The notes: generated from the letters alone by a model not told the origin. A stretch of DNA of 43,311 nt from Brumimicrobium sp040882265 (GCA_040882265.1 JBBEBO010000025.1:1-43311); one strand, 5' to 3'. Shown: positions 1-7,721, counted from the first letter of the stretch. Numbers and translations: made by a program.

Positions 1-45
1 TGACTGTTAATCAGAGGGTCCAAGGTTCGAGTCCTTGAGGGGGAG
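1..45 (+). tRNA. tRNA-Asn (GTT anticodon), 3' part
   Basis: This is the 3' half of a tRNA cut by the window edge. The anticodon arm reads TGA-CTGTTAA-TCA, with GTT in the 34-36 position of the seven-base loop, which decodes Asn. The T-arm CAAGG-TTCGAGT-CCTTG (21-37) is a perfect 5-bp stem. The acceptor 3' strand AGGGGGA (38-44) is followed by discriminator G45, as expected for tRNA-Asn. CCA is not encoded. The D-arm and the 5' acceptor strand lie outside the window. Confidence 0.93.
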
Positions 46-51
46 CGCGAG

Positions 52-84
52 AGGGCATCAACGTAGTTGATGCCCTTTTTTTTT
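52..84 (+). terminator. Rho-independent terminator after tRNA-Asn
   Basis: A perfect 11-bp stem, AGGGCATCAAC / GTTGATGCCCT, has a 3-nt loop and is followed directly by a run of eight further T. It starts 7 nt after the tRNA end, so it ends the tRNA transcript. Confidence 0.92.
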
Positions 85-129
85 CAAAATACATTGTAAT
101 TCTTCCTTTTTTGTTATATCTTAGTTAAC

Positions 130-387
130 ATGAGCCATTACCTATACATCCTATACTCCACAAAAATCAATAAGTATTACATTGGATATTCAACTAATCC
201 CGATCGTAGATTAGGCGAACATAACAATCCACAAAATAAAAACTGGACAAAGCGAGGTCAGCCTTGGGATTTGAAAGTTAGTATTTTGTATGATAATGAG
301 AGTTTGGCGAAGAAAGCCGAATATAAGCTGAAAAGTTTAAAAAGCAGAAGAGTTATTGAGCAAGTAATAGAAACGGGGGAATTTTAA
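130..387 (+). CDS. Small GIY-YIG nuclease-domain protein (85 aa)
   Basis: This is a single-domain member of the GIY-YIG endonuclease superfamily, of the small stand-alone kind common in Bacteroidota. The N-terminal YLYILYS strand (residues 4-10) supplies the GIY-equivalent triad, and YYIGYS (16-21) supplies the YIG triad. They are followed by the conserved P-x-R-R-x3-H helix (P24, R26/R27, H31). The C-terminal AEYKLKSLK segment carries the expected metal-binding Glu. Family members cut DNA, but the cellular role of these short proteins is not established. It is a lone gene 45 bp after the tRNA terminator. The stretch after it (388-479) has no gene; one frame stays open for about 22 codons (to a TAA near 461) but resembles nothing I recognise. 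Confidence 0.85.
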   Translation: MSHYLYILYSTKINKYYIGYSTNPDRRLGEHNNPQNKNWTKRGQPWDLKVSILYDNESLAKKAEYKLKSLKSRRVIEQVIETGEF

Positions 388-479
388 AGATTGGTGAAGA
401 GGTTATTCATAAGCAGGGGGTTGAGATTGTTAAGGTGCTTAAATATCATAAGCGGTTATAAAAAAGTGTTGTTTTCACT

Positions 480-1170
480 ACCCCAATCCCATCCAGCGTC
501 AGATGTTGTCTGAGCTATCTTCTCAAATCTTTCATTCGTTTTAAGGATTTCTAAATGGGCTTTCTTTCTTTCTTTCTTTCTTTCTTTGAGTGATGTTTTT
601 GAAATAGGAGGTCACTCCTCGACTTGAAGGATATACAGTTAGTTGGATATAAATATTCGAAACACAATGCAACTTTTTTTAAAGCCACCGCTCTATATTT
701 CGTTTCTAATGCTGTTCCTTCAGCAGCTAGAAATATTTCCCAAATGTTTTCACCACGAACATACTTACTCTTTTTCTTCAATAATCTTTCTGCTTTTTTA
801 TTGAAATAAGTAAATTCCCAGTTTTCATCTAGTTGCATAAAAACCATTCGTAATACCTCTTAATATTTCATGTAACCTCTCGTCGAGTCGCTTTCTTTCG
901 TCAATATTCTGAAGACTCCAAAATAGTCTAACGTATTTCCTATGAACCATATCAGGTTGACCAATAGTCCTAACTCATTTCTCAGTACCATTTGTCGTAA
1001 ACATCATATTATCAGAATCTAATAATTAGCCATTTCTTAACGCGTCTTCAATTTACCTTCTTGCTATATCCGTATATTCTGGAAAAAAATTTAATAGTTT
1101 TATCTAAATCTGCAGAAAACCCTTTAGGGACAGTCTCATAATTTTTGAAAGTGTGAATCTTACAATAATG
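480..1170 (-). pseudogene. Decayed multi-PAS sensor histidine kinase (fragment)
   Basis: Conceptual translation of the minus strand with frame changes recovers most of two to three PAS modules. From about 1170 to 900 there is a PAS_3-like end in which NGTEK and VRTIGQPD are separated by an in-frame stop where Trp is expected, leading to the linker NIDERKRL. From about 880 to 640 there is a second PAS domain (QLDENWEFTYFNKKAERLL to FEYLYP). After a frame change come VYPSSRGVTSYFKNITQRKK and then LEILKTNERFEKIAQ with DAGWDW, the start of a third PAS. At least three stops (two at expected Trp, one at expected Lys) and at least three frame changes show it is dead. No kinase core remains. The frame from 551 to 847 is the longest surviving piece. 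Confidence 0.8.
560..587. repeat. (CTTT)7 tetranucleotide microsatellite
   Basis: Seven uninterrupted CTTT units (AAAG on the minus strand) lie in the RKKER linker of the PAS-kinase relic. The unit length is not a multiple of three, so every gain or loss of a unit changes frame. In the current state the frame leading in runs to a stop, while another frame continues into the next PAS domain. Confidence 0.9.
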
Positions 1171-1337
1171 ATTAAAAAAAATGTAACACTTTGTTTTTCA
1201 GTATTTATCATATTTGCTATAACACAATAAATTATTAAATAGCAAAATCAAATCAGAAAAATAAGGCGTTTTGGTCTACAGGTTAATTAGTTGTAGTCTA
1301 TTAATGACAATTCCTCAAAAAAAATAAAACTTAAGTT

Positions 1338-1982
1338 ATGAAGGCAGATATAGGATTAAAATTTACAGATTTCATTTCAAATAATAATCATCCATGTTTG
1401 ATGGCACAGGCGGTATTTAAAAGTCAGCAAGCAGTAATTAAGGAATATGATAAAATGCTATCCTCAACCACGGTTAATGGTATAATCAAAGATTTAAAAG
1501 ATTTTCTTAAAAAATACAGTTTTGAAGATCAAGAGTTTTATTCGTTTATTGCTATCTTTTCGAAAGAAACAATTGATTCTGAAATTGAATTTGAAAATAA
1601 ATTATGGCAATTACTTAATTGTTTACATGTAATGGATAAGGAAGAATGGGATCCATCTGTTAGTAAAGATCCTACAAACAAAGAGTTTAGCTTTAGCATC
1701 AACGGAAAAGCTTTTTATATTGTAGGCATGCATCCAAATAGTAGTAGATTATCTCGTCAAAGTCCCTATCCAGCAATTGCATTTAATTTACATGTACAAT
1801 TTGTAAAATTAAGAAGTGATGGTGTATTTAAAACTGTAAGGAATAAAATTCGAGAAAGAGATAAAGAATTACAAGGAAACATTAACCCTATGCTTAAAGA
1901 TTTTGGTACAGACAGTGAAGTGAAACAATATAGTGGAAGAATAGTTAATAAAAACTGGAAATGCCCTTTTGATTCAAAATAA
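1338..1982 (+). CDS. YqcI/YcgG family heme-dependent N-hydroxylase homologue (GntA-like)
   Basis: The 214-aa protein spans the whole YqcI/YcgG family. It has an early HPC-x-MAQAVFKS segment, a central FYSFIAIF strand, then LWQLLNCLHVMDKEEWDPSVS, and a FSFSINGKAFYIVGMHPNSS block. After that come FNLHVQFVKLR, IRERDKELQGNINPMLKDFG and the terminal W-K-C-PF signature. Characterised members are heme enzymes that N-hydroxylate guanidino compounds: GntA in guanitoxin biosynthesis, with arginine-type substrates reported for relatives. The Cys of the terminal WKCPF motif and the conserved His residues are candidate heme or active-site residues. The ATG at 1338 is the first that includes the family's start. 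The next gene begins 7 nt later, so the two are almost certainly co-transcribed. The substrate here is unknown. Confidence 0.82.
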   Translation: MKADIGLKFTDFISNNNHPCLMAQAVFKSQQAVIKEYDKMLSSTTVNGIIKDLKDFLKKYSFEDQEFYSFIAIFSKETIDSEIEFENKLWQLLNCLHVMDKEEWDPSVSKDPTNKEFSFSINGKAFYIVGMHPNSSRLSRQSPYPAIAFNLHVQFVKLRSDGVFKTVRNKIRERDKELQGNINPMLKDFGTDSEVKQYSGRIVNKNWKCPFDSK

Positions 1983-1989
1983 ATTTAAA

Positions 1990-2577
1990 ATGATAAAAAA
2001 AATTTCAAAGCAATCTGGTACTGCGTTTAGGATTGGAAAAAATAAATTTTTAAAAATTATTGATCCAATGGGAGGTCAAGTAAGTGACTTGGTGTTTTTT
2101 TATGAACAAGACACAAAGGAAAAAATATCCGCAGGAAAAACAATGGACTTTGAAGAAAGTATATTAATCACGAAAGGAAACTTTTTATGGAGTAACAGAG
2201 GACGAAAATTAATGGAAGTTATTGAAGATACTAATGGGAGAAATGATATCTTATTGGCACCATGTAGTCCCGAAACTTTTCGAATAATGTATTCTATTGA
2301 GGGTTATCATCCAAGCTGTTTTGAAAATTTATACAAAAACTTAGCTTCTTTTAGTATTCAGCCCGATGATATCCCCACAGCCTTCAATATTTTCATGAAT
2401 GTTCAGTTTAACGATAAAGGAAAGTTAACTGTAATGCCGCCAACTACCAAGGCAGGAGATTTTCTAATTGTAAAGGCGTTAGATGATTTAATTATTGGTT
2501 TAACTGCATGTTCTGCAGAAGATAGTAACGGAGGGAATTTTAAACCTATACATTATGAGGTTTTAAGTTATATCTAA
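1990..2577 (+). CDS. DUF1989 (urea carboxylase-associated) family protein
   Basis: The 195-aa protein matches the DUF1989 fold. It has the early GQVSDLVFF segment, a NFLWSNRGRKLM-like strand, and the metal-site signature LLAPCSPETF. Then follow HPSCFENL, DDIPTAFNIFMNV, PPTTKAGDFLIVKA and the C-terminal LTACSAEDSNGGNFKPI-H. The family includes the CgdA/CgdB subunits of carboxyguanidine deiminase in guanidine assimilation, so guanidine-type substrates are known for it. I take the ATG at 1990. A TTG at 1969 would add seven residues and overlap the hydroxylase gene. No urea or guanidine carboxylase is nearby, and only one DUF1989 gene is present, so the canonical CgdAB role is unlikely. A weak hairpin (CTTCC/GGAAG at 2611-2625) follows. 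Confidence 0.8.
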   Translation: MIKKISKQSGTAFRIGKNKFLKIIDPMGGQVSDLVFFYEQDTKEKISAGKTMDFEESILITKGNFLWSNRGRKLMEVIEDTNGRNDILLAPCSPETFRIMYSIEGYHPSCFENLYKNLASFSIQPDDIPTAFNIFMNVQFNDKGKLTVMPPTTKAGDFLIVKALDDLIIGLTACSAEDSNGGNFKPIHYEVLSYI

Positions 2578-2741
2578 AGTGTAAAACCTAATTTCATCTA
2601 ATTAAAAACCCTTCCAGATTGGAAGAGACTTTTAATCTTAAAAAGGGGGGTACTGATCAAAATGAGCATTAGACTAAACTTTCAGAAAATTTTTAATTAT
2701 CGTATTCAAGCCAATTCCCCCCCATACTGTTATTAAACAAC

Positions 2742-2910
2742 TACCAACCGTTTAAGAAATGCTACCAATTGATAATTATATACATTTACTTCACATTTTA
2801 GAGAAAATAAACTTTAGATTTATTGGAGAATAAGACATGAATAATACTCTTTTATGTTAGTTTTGATGGAATTAGAATTTTACCAACTAAAAGCAAATGA
2901 TTACCAATTT
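2742..2910 (+). promoter_or_regulatory. Two pairs of TACCAA direct repeats, 21-bp pitch: candidate LytTR boxes
   Basis: TACCAA occurs at 2742, 2763, 2881 and 2902. Both pairs have a start-to-start distance of exactly 21 bp, and both fit TACCAAC-N14-TACCAATT. Response regulators with LytTR domains (for example YpdB and AgrA) typically bind two direct repeats about two helical turns apart. The sites lie 82-250 bp before the LytS-like kinase gene whose partner is a LytTR regulator, so autoregulation is a natural reading. It is inferred, not shown. The rest of the gene-free stretch 2578-2991 is AT-rich and holds nothing else I can assign. Confidence 0.5.
2858..2865 (+). promoter_or_regulatory. 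Candidate -7 promoter element of the LytS/LytTR operon
   Basis: TAGTTTTG fits the Bacteroidota -7 consensus TAnnTTTG. No convincing -33 TTG lies at the expected distance. It sits between the two TACCAA pairs and would give a leader of about 120 nt. Confidence 0.3.
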
Positions 2911-2991
2911 CACTAATTGTATTCAAATAAAATACTTGTTACAAGACTCTCTTATCAATATCGGAGAAATTGTTAAATCTAACCCAATTAT

Positions 2992-4899
2992 ATGAAAAAG
3001 ACTCGATTCATAGGATTAAATCTGAAAGTAAAGTTAGCGCTTTGCTTTCTTTTATTTTTCTGTTGTGGGATACTTCAAGCGCAAGAGTCTAAATCTCTAG
3101 ATAGTTTAAAACTAGAACTAAAATCTGCAAAGGAAGATACAAATAAGGTTGATCTGCTATATAAAATTAGTAGGAGTTATATTTTAAGAGACGTATCTAA
3201 ACAAAAACCATATATAAAAGATATGCTCGAGTTAAGCATTAAACTTAGCTATTATCGCGGAATTGGACGAGCCTATGTTTCTTATGCTGATCACTATTTA
3301 CGTGTCAACTCACCTGAAAAAGCATTTCCTTATCTATTACAAGCTGATAGCCTTTGTCAGGAGGGTAAATATAATGCGGGAATTCCCGTTGTAAACAATC
3401 TATTCGGTATTTATTATAAAGACAAGGGTGATTATGAACGAGCATTGTTGAAATATCAAAAAGCACTTTCATATTATAATGAGAATGGCAATGAAAAACA
3501 TCAGGCTATTACACTTTCAGTAATTTCAAATTTATTTTATACTATGAAAAGGTATGATGAGTCTGAAGAATATCGATTACAAGCAATTGATATTTTCAGG
3601 CGATTAGACGAACCTCAAAGTGAGTCAGTTGAGTTGACAAACTTAGGCTTACAGTTATTAATTGTCGAAAAATATAACAAAGCAGAAAAGTACTTAAATC
3701 TATCTTTGAAGATTCAAGAAGAGTTTCAGAACAAATATGTCATTTCTAGATCACTCAGAGGATTGGGGGAGGTTTATAACTCTAAAGGAATGTATCAAGA
3801 TGCATTAGAGACTCTTGAAAAATCTTATCTGATTTTATCATCGATTCCCGATACACTTGAAATGAGCTACACTCGTAAGGCTCAAGCTGACGTTTTTAAA
3901 GAAATGAATGCGTATGATAGTAGCATTGTTTATATGAATGAGGCAACTTCTTTGGCTAGATTTGTCAAAGCAGATAGCGTTAAAATGAACGATTTTTATA
4001 CCTTTTACTATAATCTCTACAAAAAAATGGGGAGCTATGAAAAAGCTCTTAAGTATTTTGAAAGAGTCATTGAGAACAGGGATAAGTTTTTTTCAAAGGA
4101 AACTGACGCAAAAATATCTGAATTAAAGGAAAAATACGAATCTACTCAGAAAGAGCAGGAACTTGAATTAATGCGTCAAAAAGAACGTCTATCAACTTTA
4201 GAAATACAAGAAAAAGAAACGGAAATACGTGAAAGAACCTATTTACTGATTGTTTTTGGTATTCTTTTGATTTTAATAATTATTTGGACGTATTACCTTC
4301 GAAAACAAAAAACACTTAAGTTTGATAAACAGTCAGCTCAGTTAGAGCATAAAGCACTACGCAGCCAAATGAACCCCCATTTCATTTTCAACTCCCTAAA
4401 CAGCATTCAACGCATGTACGTTGAAGGAAGTACAGATGAAGCTAATGAATTTTTAAGTGAATTTTCGGGATTGATTCGCAGTATTTTAGAGAATAGCAAT
4501 CACAGTAAAATTGCGCTTAACGAAGAAATCAACACCTTGAGAGCATACTTGGAATTGGAGAAATTGCGAACGAAAGATAAGTTTGACTTTACTATTCATG
4601 TAGATGATTCAATTGATCGATTCAATTATCAAGTTCCTCCGTTAGTTCTCCAGCCTTTTGTAGAGAATGCGATATGGCATGGGGTTTTACCAGGGGATAA
4701 GAAAGGAGATATAGCAATTAATCTTTTAAAGGACGGTGATCGGGTTCATGTTGAAATAATAGACAACGGTGTTGGTTTCAATTCTGAAAGTGACAAAGAA
4801 CATGAATCTCAGGGAATTAAAATAACGGAAAAAAGAATCGGCTCTAAAGTGAATATACAGAGTTCAACTGAAGGAACTAAAATAGATTTTACAATTTGA
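2992..4899 (+). CDS. TPR-containing LytS-type sensor histidine kinase
   Basis: This 635-aa inner-membrane kinase has a signal peptide (residues 1-30, ending ILQAQ). A periplasmic or exported all-helical region of TPR repeats follows (about 40-370; for example GDYERALLKYQKALSYY). After a coiled coil (about 370-410) there is one transmembrane helix (about 415-437), then a LytS/YehU-type His_kinase domain. The phospho-acceptor is His463 in SQMNPHFIFNSLNS. The ATPase part shows VPPLVLQPFVENAIWHG (N box) and IIDNGVGF (G1 box). The stop codon is followed within 3 nt by the ATG of the LytTR regulator, so the two form a two-component operon. The stimulus is unknown. TPR-LytS kinases of this layout are common in Bacteroidota. 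Confidence 0.9.
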   Translation: MKKTRFIGLNLKVKLALCFLLFFCCGILQAQESKSLDSLKLELKSAKEDTNKVDLLYKISRSYILRDVSKQKPYIKDMLELSIKLSYYRGIGRAYVSYADHYLRVNSPEKAFPYLLQADSLCQEGKYNAGIPVVNNLFGIYYKDKGDYERALLKYQKALSYYNENGNEKHQAITLSVISNLFYTMKRYDESEEYRLQAIDIFRRLDEPQSESVELTNLGLQLLIVEKYNKAEKYLNLSLKIQEEFQNKYVISRSLRGLGEVYNSKGMYQDALETLEKSYLILSSIPDTLEMSYTRKAQADVFKEMNAYDSSIVYMNEATSLARFVKADSVKMNDFYTFYYNLYKKMGSYEKALKYFERVIENRDKFFSKETDAKISELKEKYESTQKEQELELMRQKERLSTLEIQEKETEIRERTYLLIVFGILLILIIIWTYYLRKQKTLKFDKQSAQLEHKALRSQMNPHFIFNSLNSIQRMYVEGSTDEANEFLSEFSGLIRSILENSNHSKIALNEEINTLRAYLELEKLRTKDKFDFTIHVDDSIDRFNYQVPPLVLQPFVENAIWHGVLPGDKKGDIAINLLKDGDRVHVEIIDNGVGFNSESDKEHESQGIKITEKRIGSKVNIQSSTEGTKIDFTI

Positions 4900-4901
4900 T
4901 T

Positions 4902-5651
4902 ATGTTAAAAGTAGCGATTATAGATGATGAGGAAGACGCGCGCTTTATGTTGCGCAATATTCTCGAAAAACACTTTTTTGAAGATATTAAAATCATTGCT
5001 GAGGCGGATGGTGTCGAAACAGGATTGGAGATATTAGAAGCAAATGATATTGATATTTTGTTTTTGGATATCCAAATGCGAACGGGAACCGGGTTTGATT
5101 TATTAAATAAGATAGACAAAAAGGATTTTGAAGTCGTTTTTATCACAGCATTTGATCAGTATGCAGTGAAGGCTTTTAAGTTTAGTGCTTTGGGATACCT
5201 TATGAAACCCATCAAGGTGAAAGAGATTAAAGCTTTGATTGAAAATTTGAAGATTCACTTTGAAAATCACAGCAAACAAAGTGATAAAAGACTAAAAGTA
5301 CTGGTTGAAAATTATGGCGATGATAAAACCATAAAGAAACTTGTGATTTCAAATATAGAAGGGTTTAAAGTTATAGATTTGGAGGATATCATCAGTCTGC
5401 AGGGTGATCGTAATTATACCAACTTTGTTACTTGTGGAGACAAACGCTATACCTCTGCCAAAACACTTGGAGAATATGAAGCACTGTTGTCTGAATTTGG
5501 TTTTTTTCGAATTCATCAAAGTACGATCGTAAACTTGAGACATGTTAAAGCCTACTACAAAGGTGACGGTGGTATGGTTGAAATGATCAATGACGAGAAG
5601 CTACAAGTTAGCAGAAATAGAAGAGGGGAGTTTGTGAAGCGGTTTGTTTAG
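4902..5651 (+). CDS. LytTR-family response regulator
   Basis: This 249-aa DNA-binding regulator is the partner of the upstream kinase. The receiver domain (1-120) has the acidic pair D8/D9, phospho-acceptor D56 (LFLDIQM), T82 and K102 (MKPIK). A LytTR domain follows (about 145-249), including IISLQGDRNYTNF and FFRIHQSTIVNLRHV, and ends in VSRNRRGEFVKRFV. The ATG at 4902 gives the canonical MLKVAIIDDEEDARF start; an upstream TTG at 4896 is less likely. The final 105 nt are duplicated twice further downstream (7722-7826 and 9039-9101). Candidate binding sites are the TACCAA pairs at 2742-2910. Confidence 0.93.
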   Translation: MLKVAIIDDEEDARFMLRNILEKHFFEDIKIIAEADGVETGLEILEANDIDILFLDIQMRTGTGFDLLNKIDKKDFEVVFITAFDQYAVKAFKFSALGYLMKPIKVKEIKALIENLKIHFENHSKQSDKRLKVLVENYGDDKTIKKLVISNIEGFKVIDLEDIISLQGDRNYTNFVTCGDKRYTSAKTLGEYEALLSEFGFFRIHQSTIVNLRHVKAYYKGDGGMVEMINDEKLQVSRNRRGEFVKRFV

Positions 5652-5686
5652 GATAATTGGAATTGTACTAGAAATAGACTAACCTA

Positions 5687-5714
5687 TCAACTAAATTTTG
5701 TTTCAGTTGATTTT
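5687..5714. terminator. Possible bidirectional terminator between lytTR and abiEii
   Basis: Inverted repeat TCAACT / AGTTGA extends over a few more partly paired bases and is followed by TTTT. It lies between two convergent genes. The stem is short, so the support is modest. Confidence 0.45.
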
Positions 5715-5731
5715 CCATAACCATAATTTTT

Positions 5732-6526
5732 CTATGATCTCAACTTACTTATTACCTCATCTTTTAACCATTCAAAAGCTTCGTCCTGATTATATTCAAT
5801 CTCAGTCCTTAACAGTGCTTCCATGTCTCCAGTAAAAATCGGATCATTTTCTTTTTCCTCAATATTTAACTCAAATTGTCTTCCTGTTGGAATATGACTG
5901 GTAGAAAACTCCATATATTTATTAAAAGCTTGAATTATTTCGTCTAAGTTAATATTTGCGTGTAAACGAGCGTAGTTTAAATCGAATAAATCTCGTCCTT
6001 TTTTTCGTTGGTAGAGTGCTCTTAATTTTGTTCCGAGAAGTTCGTTTAGGCTGTATGTTTTGATATTCGTTGAACCTGAATACCATCCGTTTTCTACTGA
6101 AAAAGGGAATTTTACCCAATCGTGGACGTTGAAGTGTTCTTTTCCGTTGATTTCTATCTTTAATTTTAAGGGTGTTTCTTCGTATTCGGATTGAAAGCTG
6201 TACCATACTTTAGCACCATGCCCACCGACTTTTGTTTTTCTATCTTCTTCAAAGAAGGTAATGACCTCCTTCAAACGTTTCATGATAGGACCAATTCCAC
6301 CTGATTTGATTTGAACTAAATCGATATCTTCAGAATATCTTGGAGCAGGGTTTAAATATAGTTTGTGTAATGCTGTTCCTCCTCTAAACGCTAAGTGGTC
6401 ATTTAAAAAATCATCTGAGAAAATTTCAACCAAGGCACGACTGATCACCAAATCTTGCTCTATTTGATCAAATGAACTCCAGGGGGCGTTTTGTTGCCAT
6501 CTCGCTATATCGGGTTTTGGTATCAT
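5732..6526 (-). CDS. abiEii: AbiEii/AbiGii-family nucleotidyltransferase toxin
   Basis: The 264-aa protein is the toxin half of a type IV (AbiE) toxin-antitoxin and phage-defence module. AbiEii proteins are DUF1814 nucleotidyltransferases; relatives such as MenT add nucleotides to tRNA. Motif I is seen as FRGGTALHKLYL (residues 47-58) followed by RYSEDIDL (63-70) with the metal-binding S-x-D-x-D pattern at 65-69. The GRDLFDL motif lies near residue 180 after a basic RKK stretch. Length is normal and the frame is intact. Its ATG overlaps the antitoxin stop by 4 nt (ATGA), so the pair is translationally coupled. The gene is convergent with the LytTR regulator. Confidence 0.88.
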   Translation of the reverse strand: MIPKPDIARWQQNAPWSSFDQIEQDLVISRALVEIFSDDFLNDHLAFRGGTALHKLYLNPAPRYSEDIDLVQIKSGGIGPIMKRLKEVITFFEEDRKTKVGGHGAKVWYSFQSEYEETPLKLKIEINGKEHFNVHDWVKFPFSVENGWYSGSTNIKTYSLNELLGTKLRALYQRKKGRDLFDLNYARLHANINLDEIIQAFNKYMEFSTSHIPTGRQFELNIEEKENDPIFTGDMEALLRTEIEYNQDEAFEWLKDEVISKLRS

Positions 6527-7314
6527 AGATCAGACTCTAGTTTAATGTTTACATCAATTTTCCATTGGTTCCCAGTTTTTCCTGCTTTCACCTCTTTTTT
6601 TGGTGTTAGCAGGACTGGATAAAATGCTTCTTTCTGTAAACTTTTATATACCTCATTGGGGATTGACTCTCGTGCCCCGAGTTGTTCCATCAAATATCCA
6701 AATCGTTGCAATGTACTTTTATACGGATACCAAGACAATAATTGATCAAGATCCTCATCGCTGATTTCCTGAGAAATTTCATCAAGATTGGCTAACATTC
6801 GGTTAATCCCACCGATTTTTGGATGATAATGAACCAAGTCTAGCGCTGTTAATGCAGGTGAGGATATTTTGTACATTCCAGCATCTGATTTTCTTTCTAT
6901 GATATTTCTATCAGGCAAATTTTCTGTTTTTAGAAAGCGTAGTTTGTTTTTCCCTTTATCAATATTTCGCAGCGTTGGTGGTACAGTTATTATGTAATCT
7001 TGTTGAATACGCTGATGAGAAGCACCATATACGGATGCAGCGGTAAACAATCCGACGTAATAATCTCTTTCGAGAAATTTGAATAATTTGTTTACGTATA
7101 ATTGGAGTGGTATTTTACCTACATTTTGATAACGTGGTGGAATGATGAGGTAAAAACCTTTGCGCAAGTTTACAACTTCTTTTCGTTCAACTAACCGCGT
7201 TAATTCTTTTCGCAATGTTGATTCTGGAGCATTGCAATTACTCAGCATTTCCCCCCAAGAAAATGAATATTCCTCGAAACTTTGAAGTTGTTTTATGTAC
7301 GCTGTAACAGTCAT
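6523..7314 (-). CDS. abiEi: AbiEi-family antitoxin (transcriptional regulator)
   Basis: The 263-aa protein is the antitoxin partner. The N-terminal winged helix-turn-helix (about residues 1-60, ending LVERKEVVNLRKGFYLIIPP) is typical of AbiEi. The AbiEi middle domain includes YYVGLFTAASVYGASHQ and a TVPPTLRNI strand. Antitoxins of this family bind their own promoter and neutralise the toxin without a stable complex (type IV). It is first in the two-gene operon, with an ATGA overlap to the toxin. I see no clear paired operator in the 140 bp upstream. Confidence 0.85.
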   Translation of the reverse strand: MTVTAYIKQLQSFEEYSFSWGEMLSNCNAPESTLRKELTRLVERKEVVNLRKGFYLIIPPRYQNVGKIPLQLYVNKLFKFLERDYYVGLFTAASVYGASHQRIQQDYIITVPPTLRNIDKGKNKLRFLKTENLPDRNIIERKSDAGMYKISSPALTALDLVHYHPKIGGINRMLANLDEISQEISDEDLDQLLSWYPYKSTLQRFGYLMEQLGARESIPNEVYKSLQKEAFYPVLLTPKKEVKAGKTGNQWKIDVNIKLESDL

Positions 7315-7456
7315 TTTTTAGTTTTACGGAGCGGAATATACCAAATAATGGTGAGTATTGCGCTGAATTACTAAAAATATTTATATTCAATGAGCTGTAA
7401 TTTATCAGGGAAAAGTATTATTAGTAAATATCTTAGGGAAACCAAAGAGATTATGT

Positions 7457-7591
7457 TTACTCCATCTTTTCGCTGATTGTCATTTTGCCATCCGCCTTTA
7501 TACCCGGAATTAATAACGCCCCCGAGGCATTTAATTTCCGTTTTAATTCTTCCTCTGAAATACTAGATATATAGGAAGGTTCTGATGACAT
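7457..7591 (-). CDS. Small hypothetical protein (44 aa)
   Basis: A short frame begins MSSEPSYISSISEEELKRKL and continues through SGALLIPGIKADGKMTISE. Its composition is protein-like, with an acidic start and an amphipathic helix. It has an ATG and lies 34 bp downstream (minus strand) of a tandem 16-bp repeat. It is on the same strand as abiEi, 142 bp upstream of it. I do not recognise a family. It could be a third member of the AbiE module, an unrelated small gene or a fragment. Confidence 0.4.
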   Translation of the reverse strand: MSSEPSYISSISEEELKRKLNASGALLIPGIKADGKMTISEKME

Positions 7592-7624
7592 AAACTTTGT
7601 TTTTCTTTTACAAATTGAGCATTA

Positions 7625-7663
7625 TTTTACATATTATAAGATTTATGTTTTACATATTATAAG
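7625..7663. repeat. Tandem 16-bp direct repeat, 23-bp period
   Basis: TTTTACATATTATAAG occurs exactly at 7625-7640 and 7648-7663. It lies 34 bp before the ATG of the 44-aa minus-strand frame. It could be an operator for that small gene; no regulator is evident. Confidence 0.6.
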
Positions 7664-7721
7664 TTTTTTTTGCTTTTGTAAACTTGTTAAGCCTTTTTTC
7701 ACAAATAGTTATATCAATATA

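Noticed and set aside
388..461. Open stretch after the GIY-YIG gene reading IGEEVIHKQGVEIVKVLKYH
   Set aside because: Only about 22 codons, no start codon, no match I recognise; it could be a remnant but cannot be supported.
1969..1989. TTG start for the DUF1989 gene
   Set aside because: It adds seven residues absent from the family core. The ATG at 1990 is closer to the family start and avoids the overlap.
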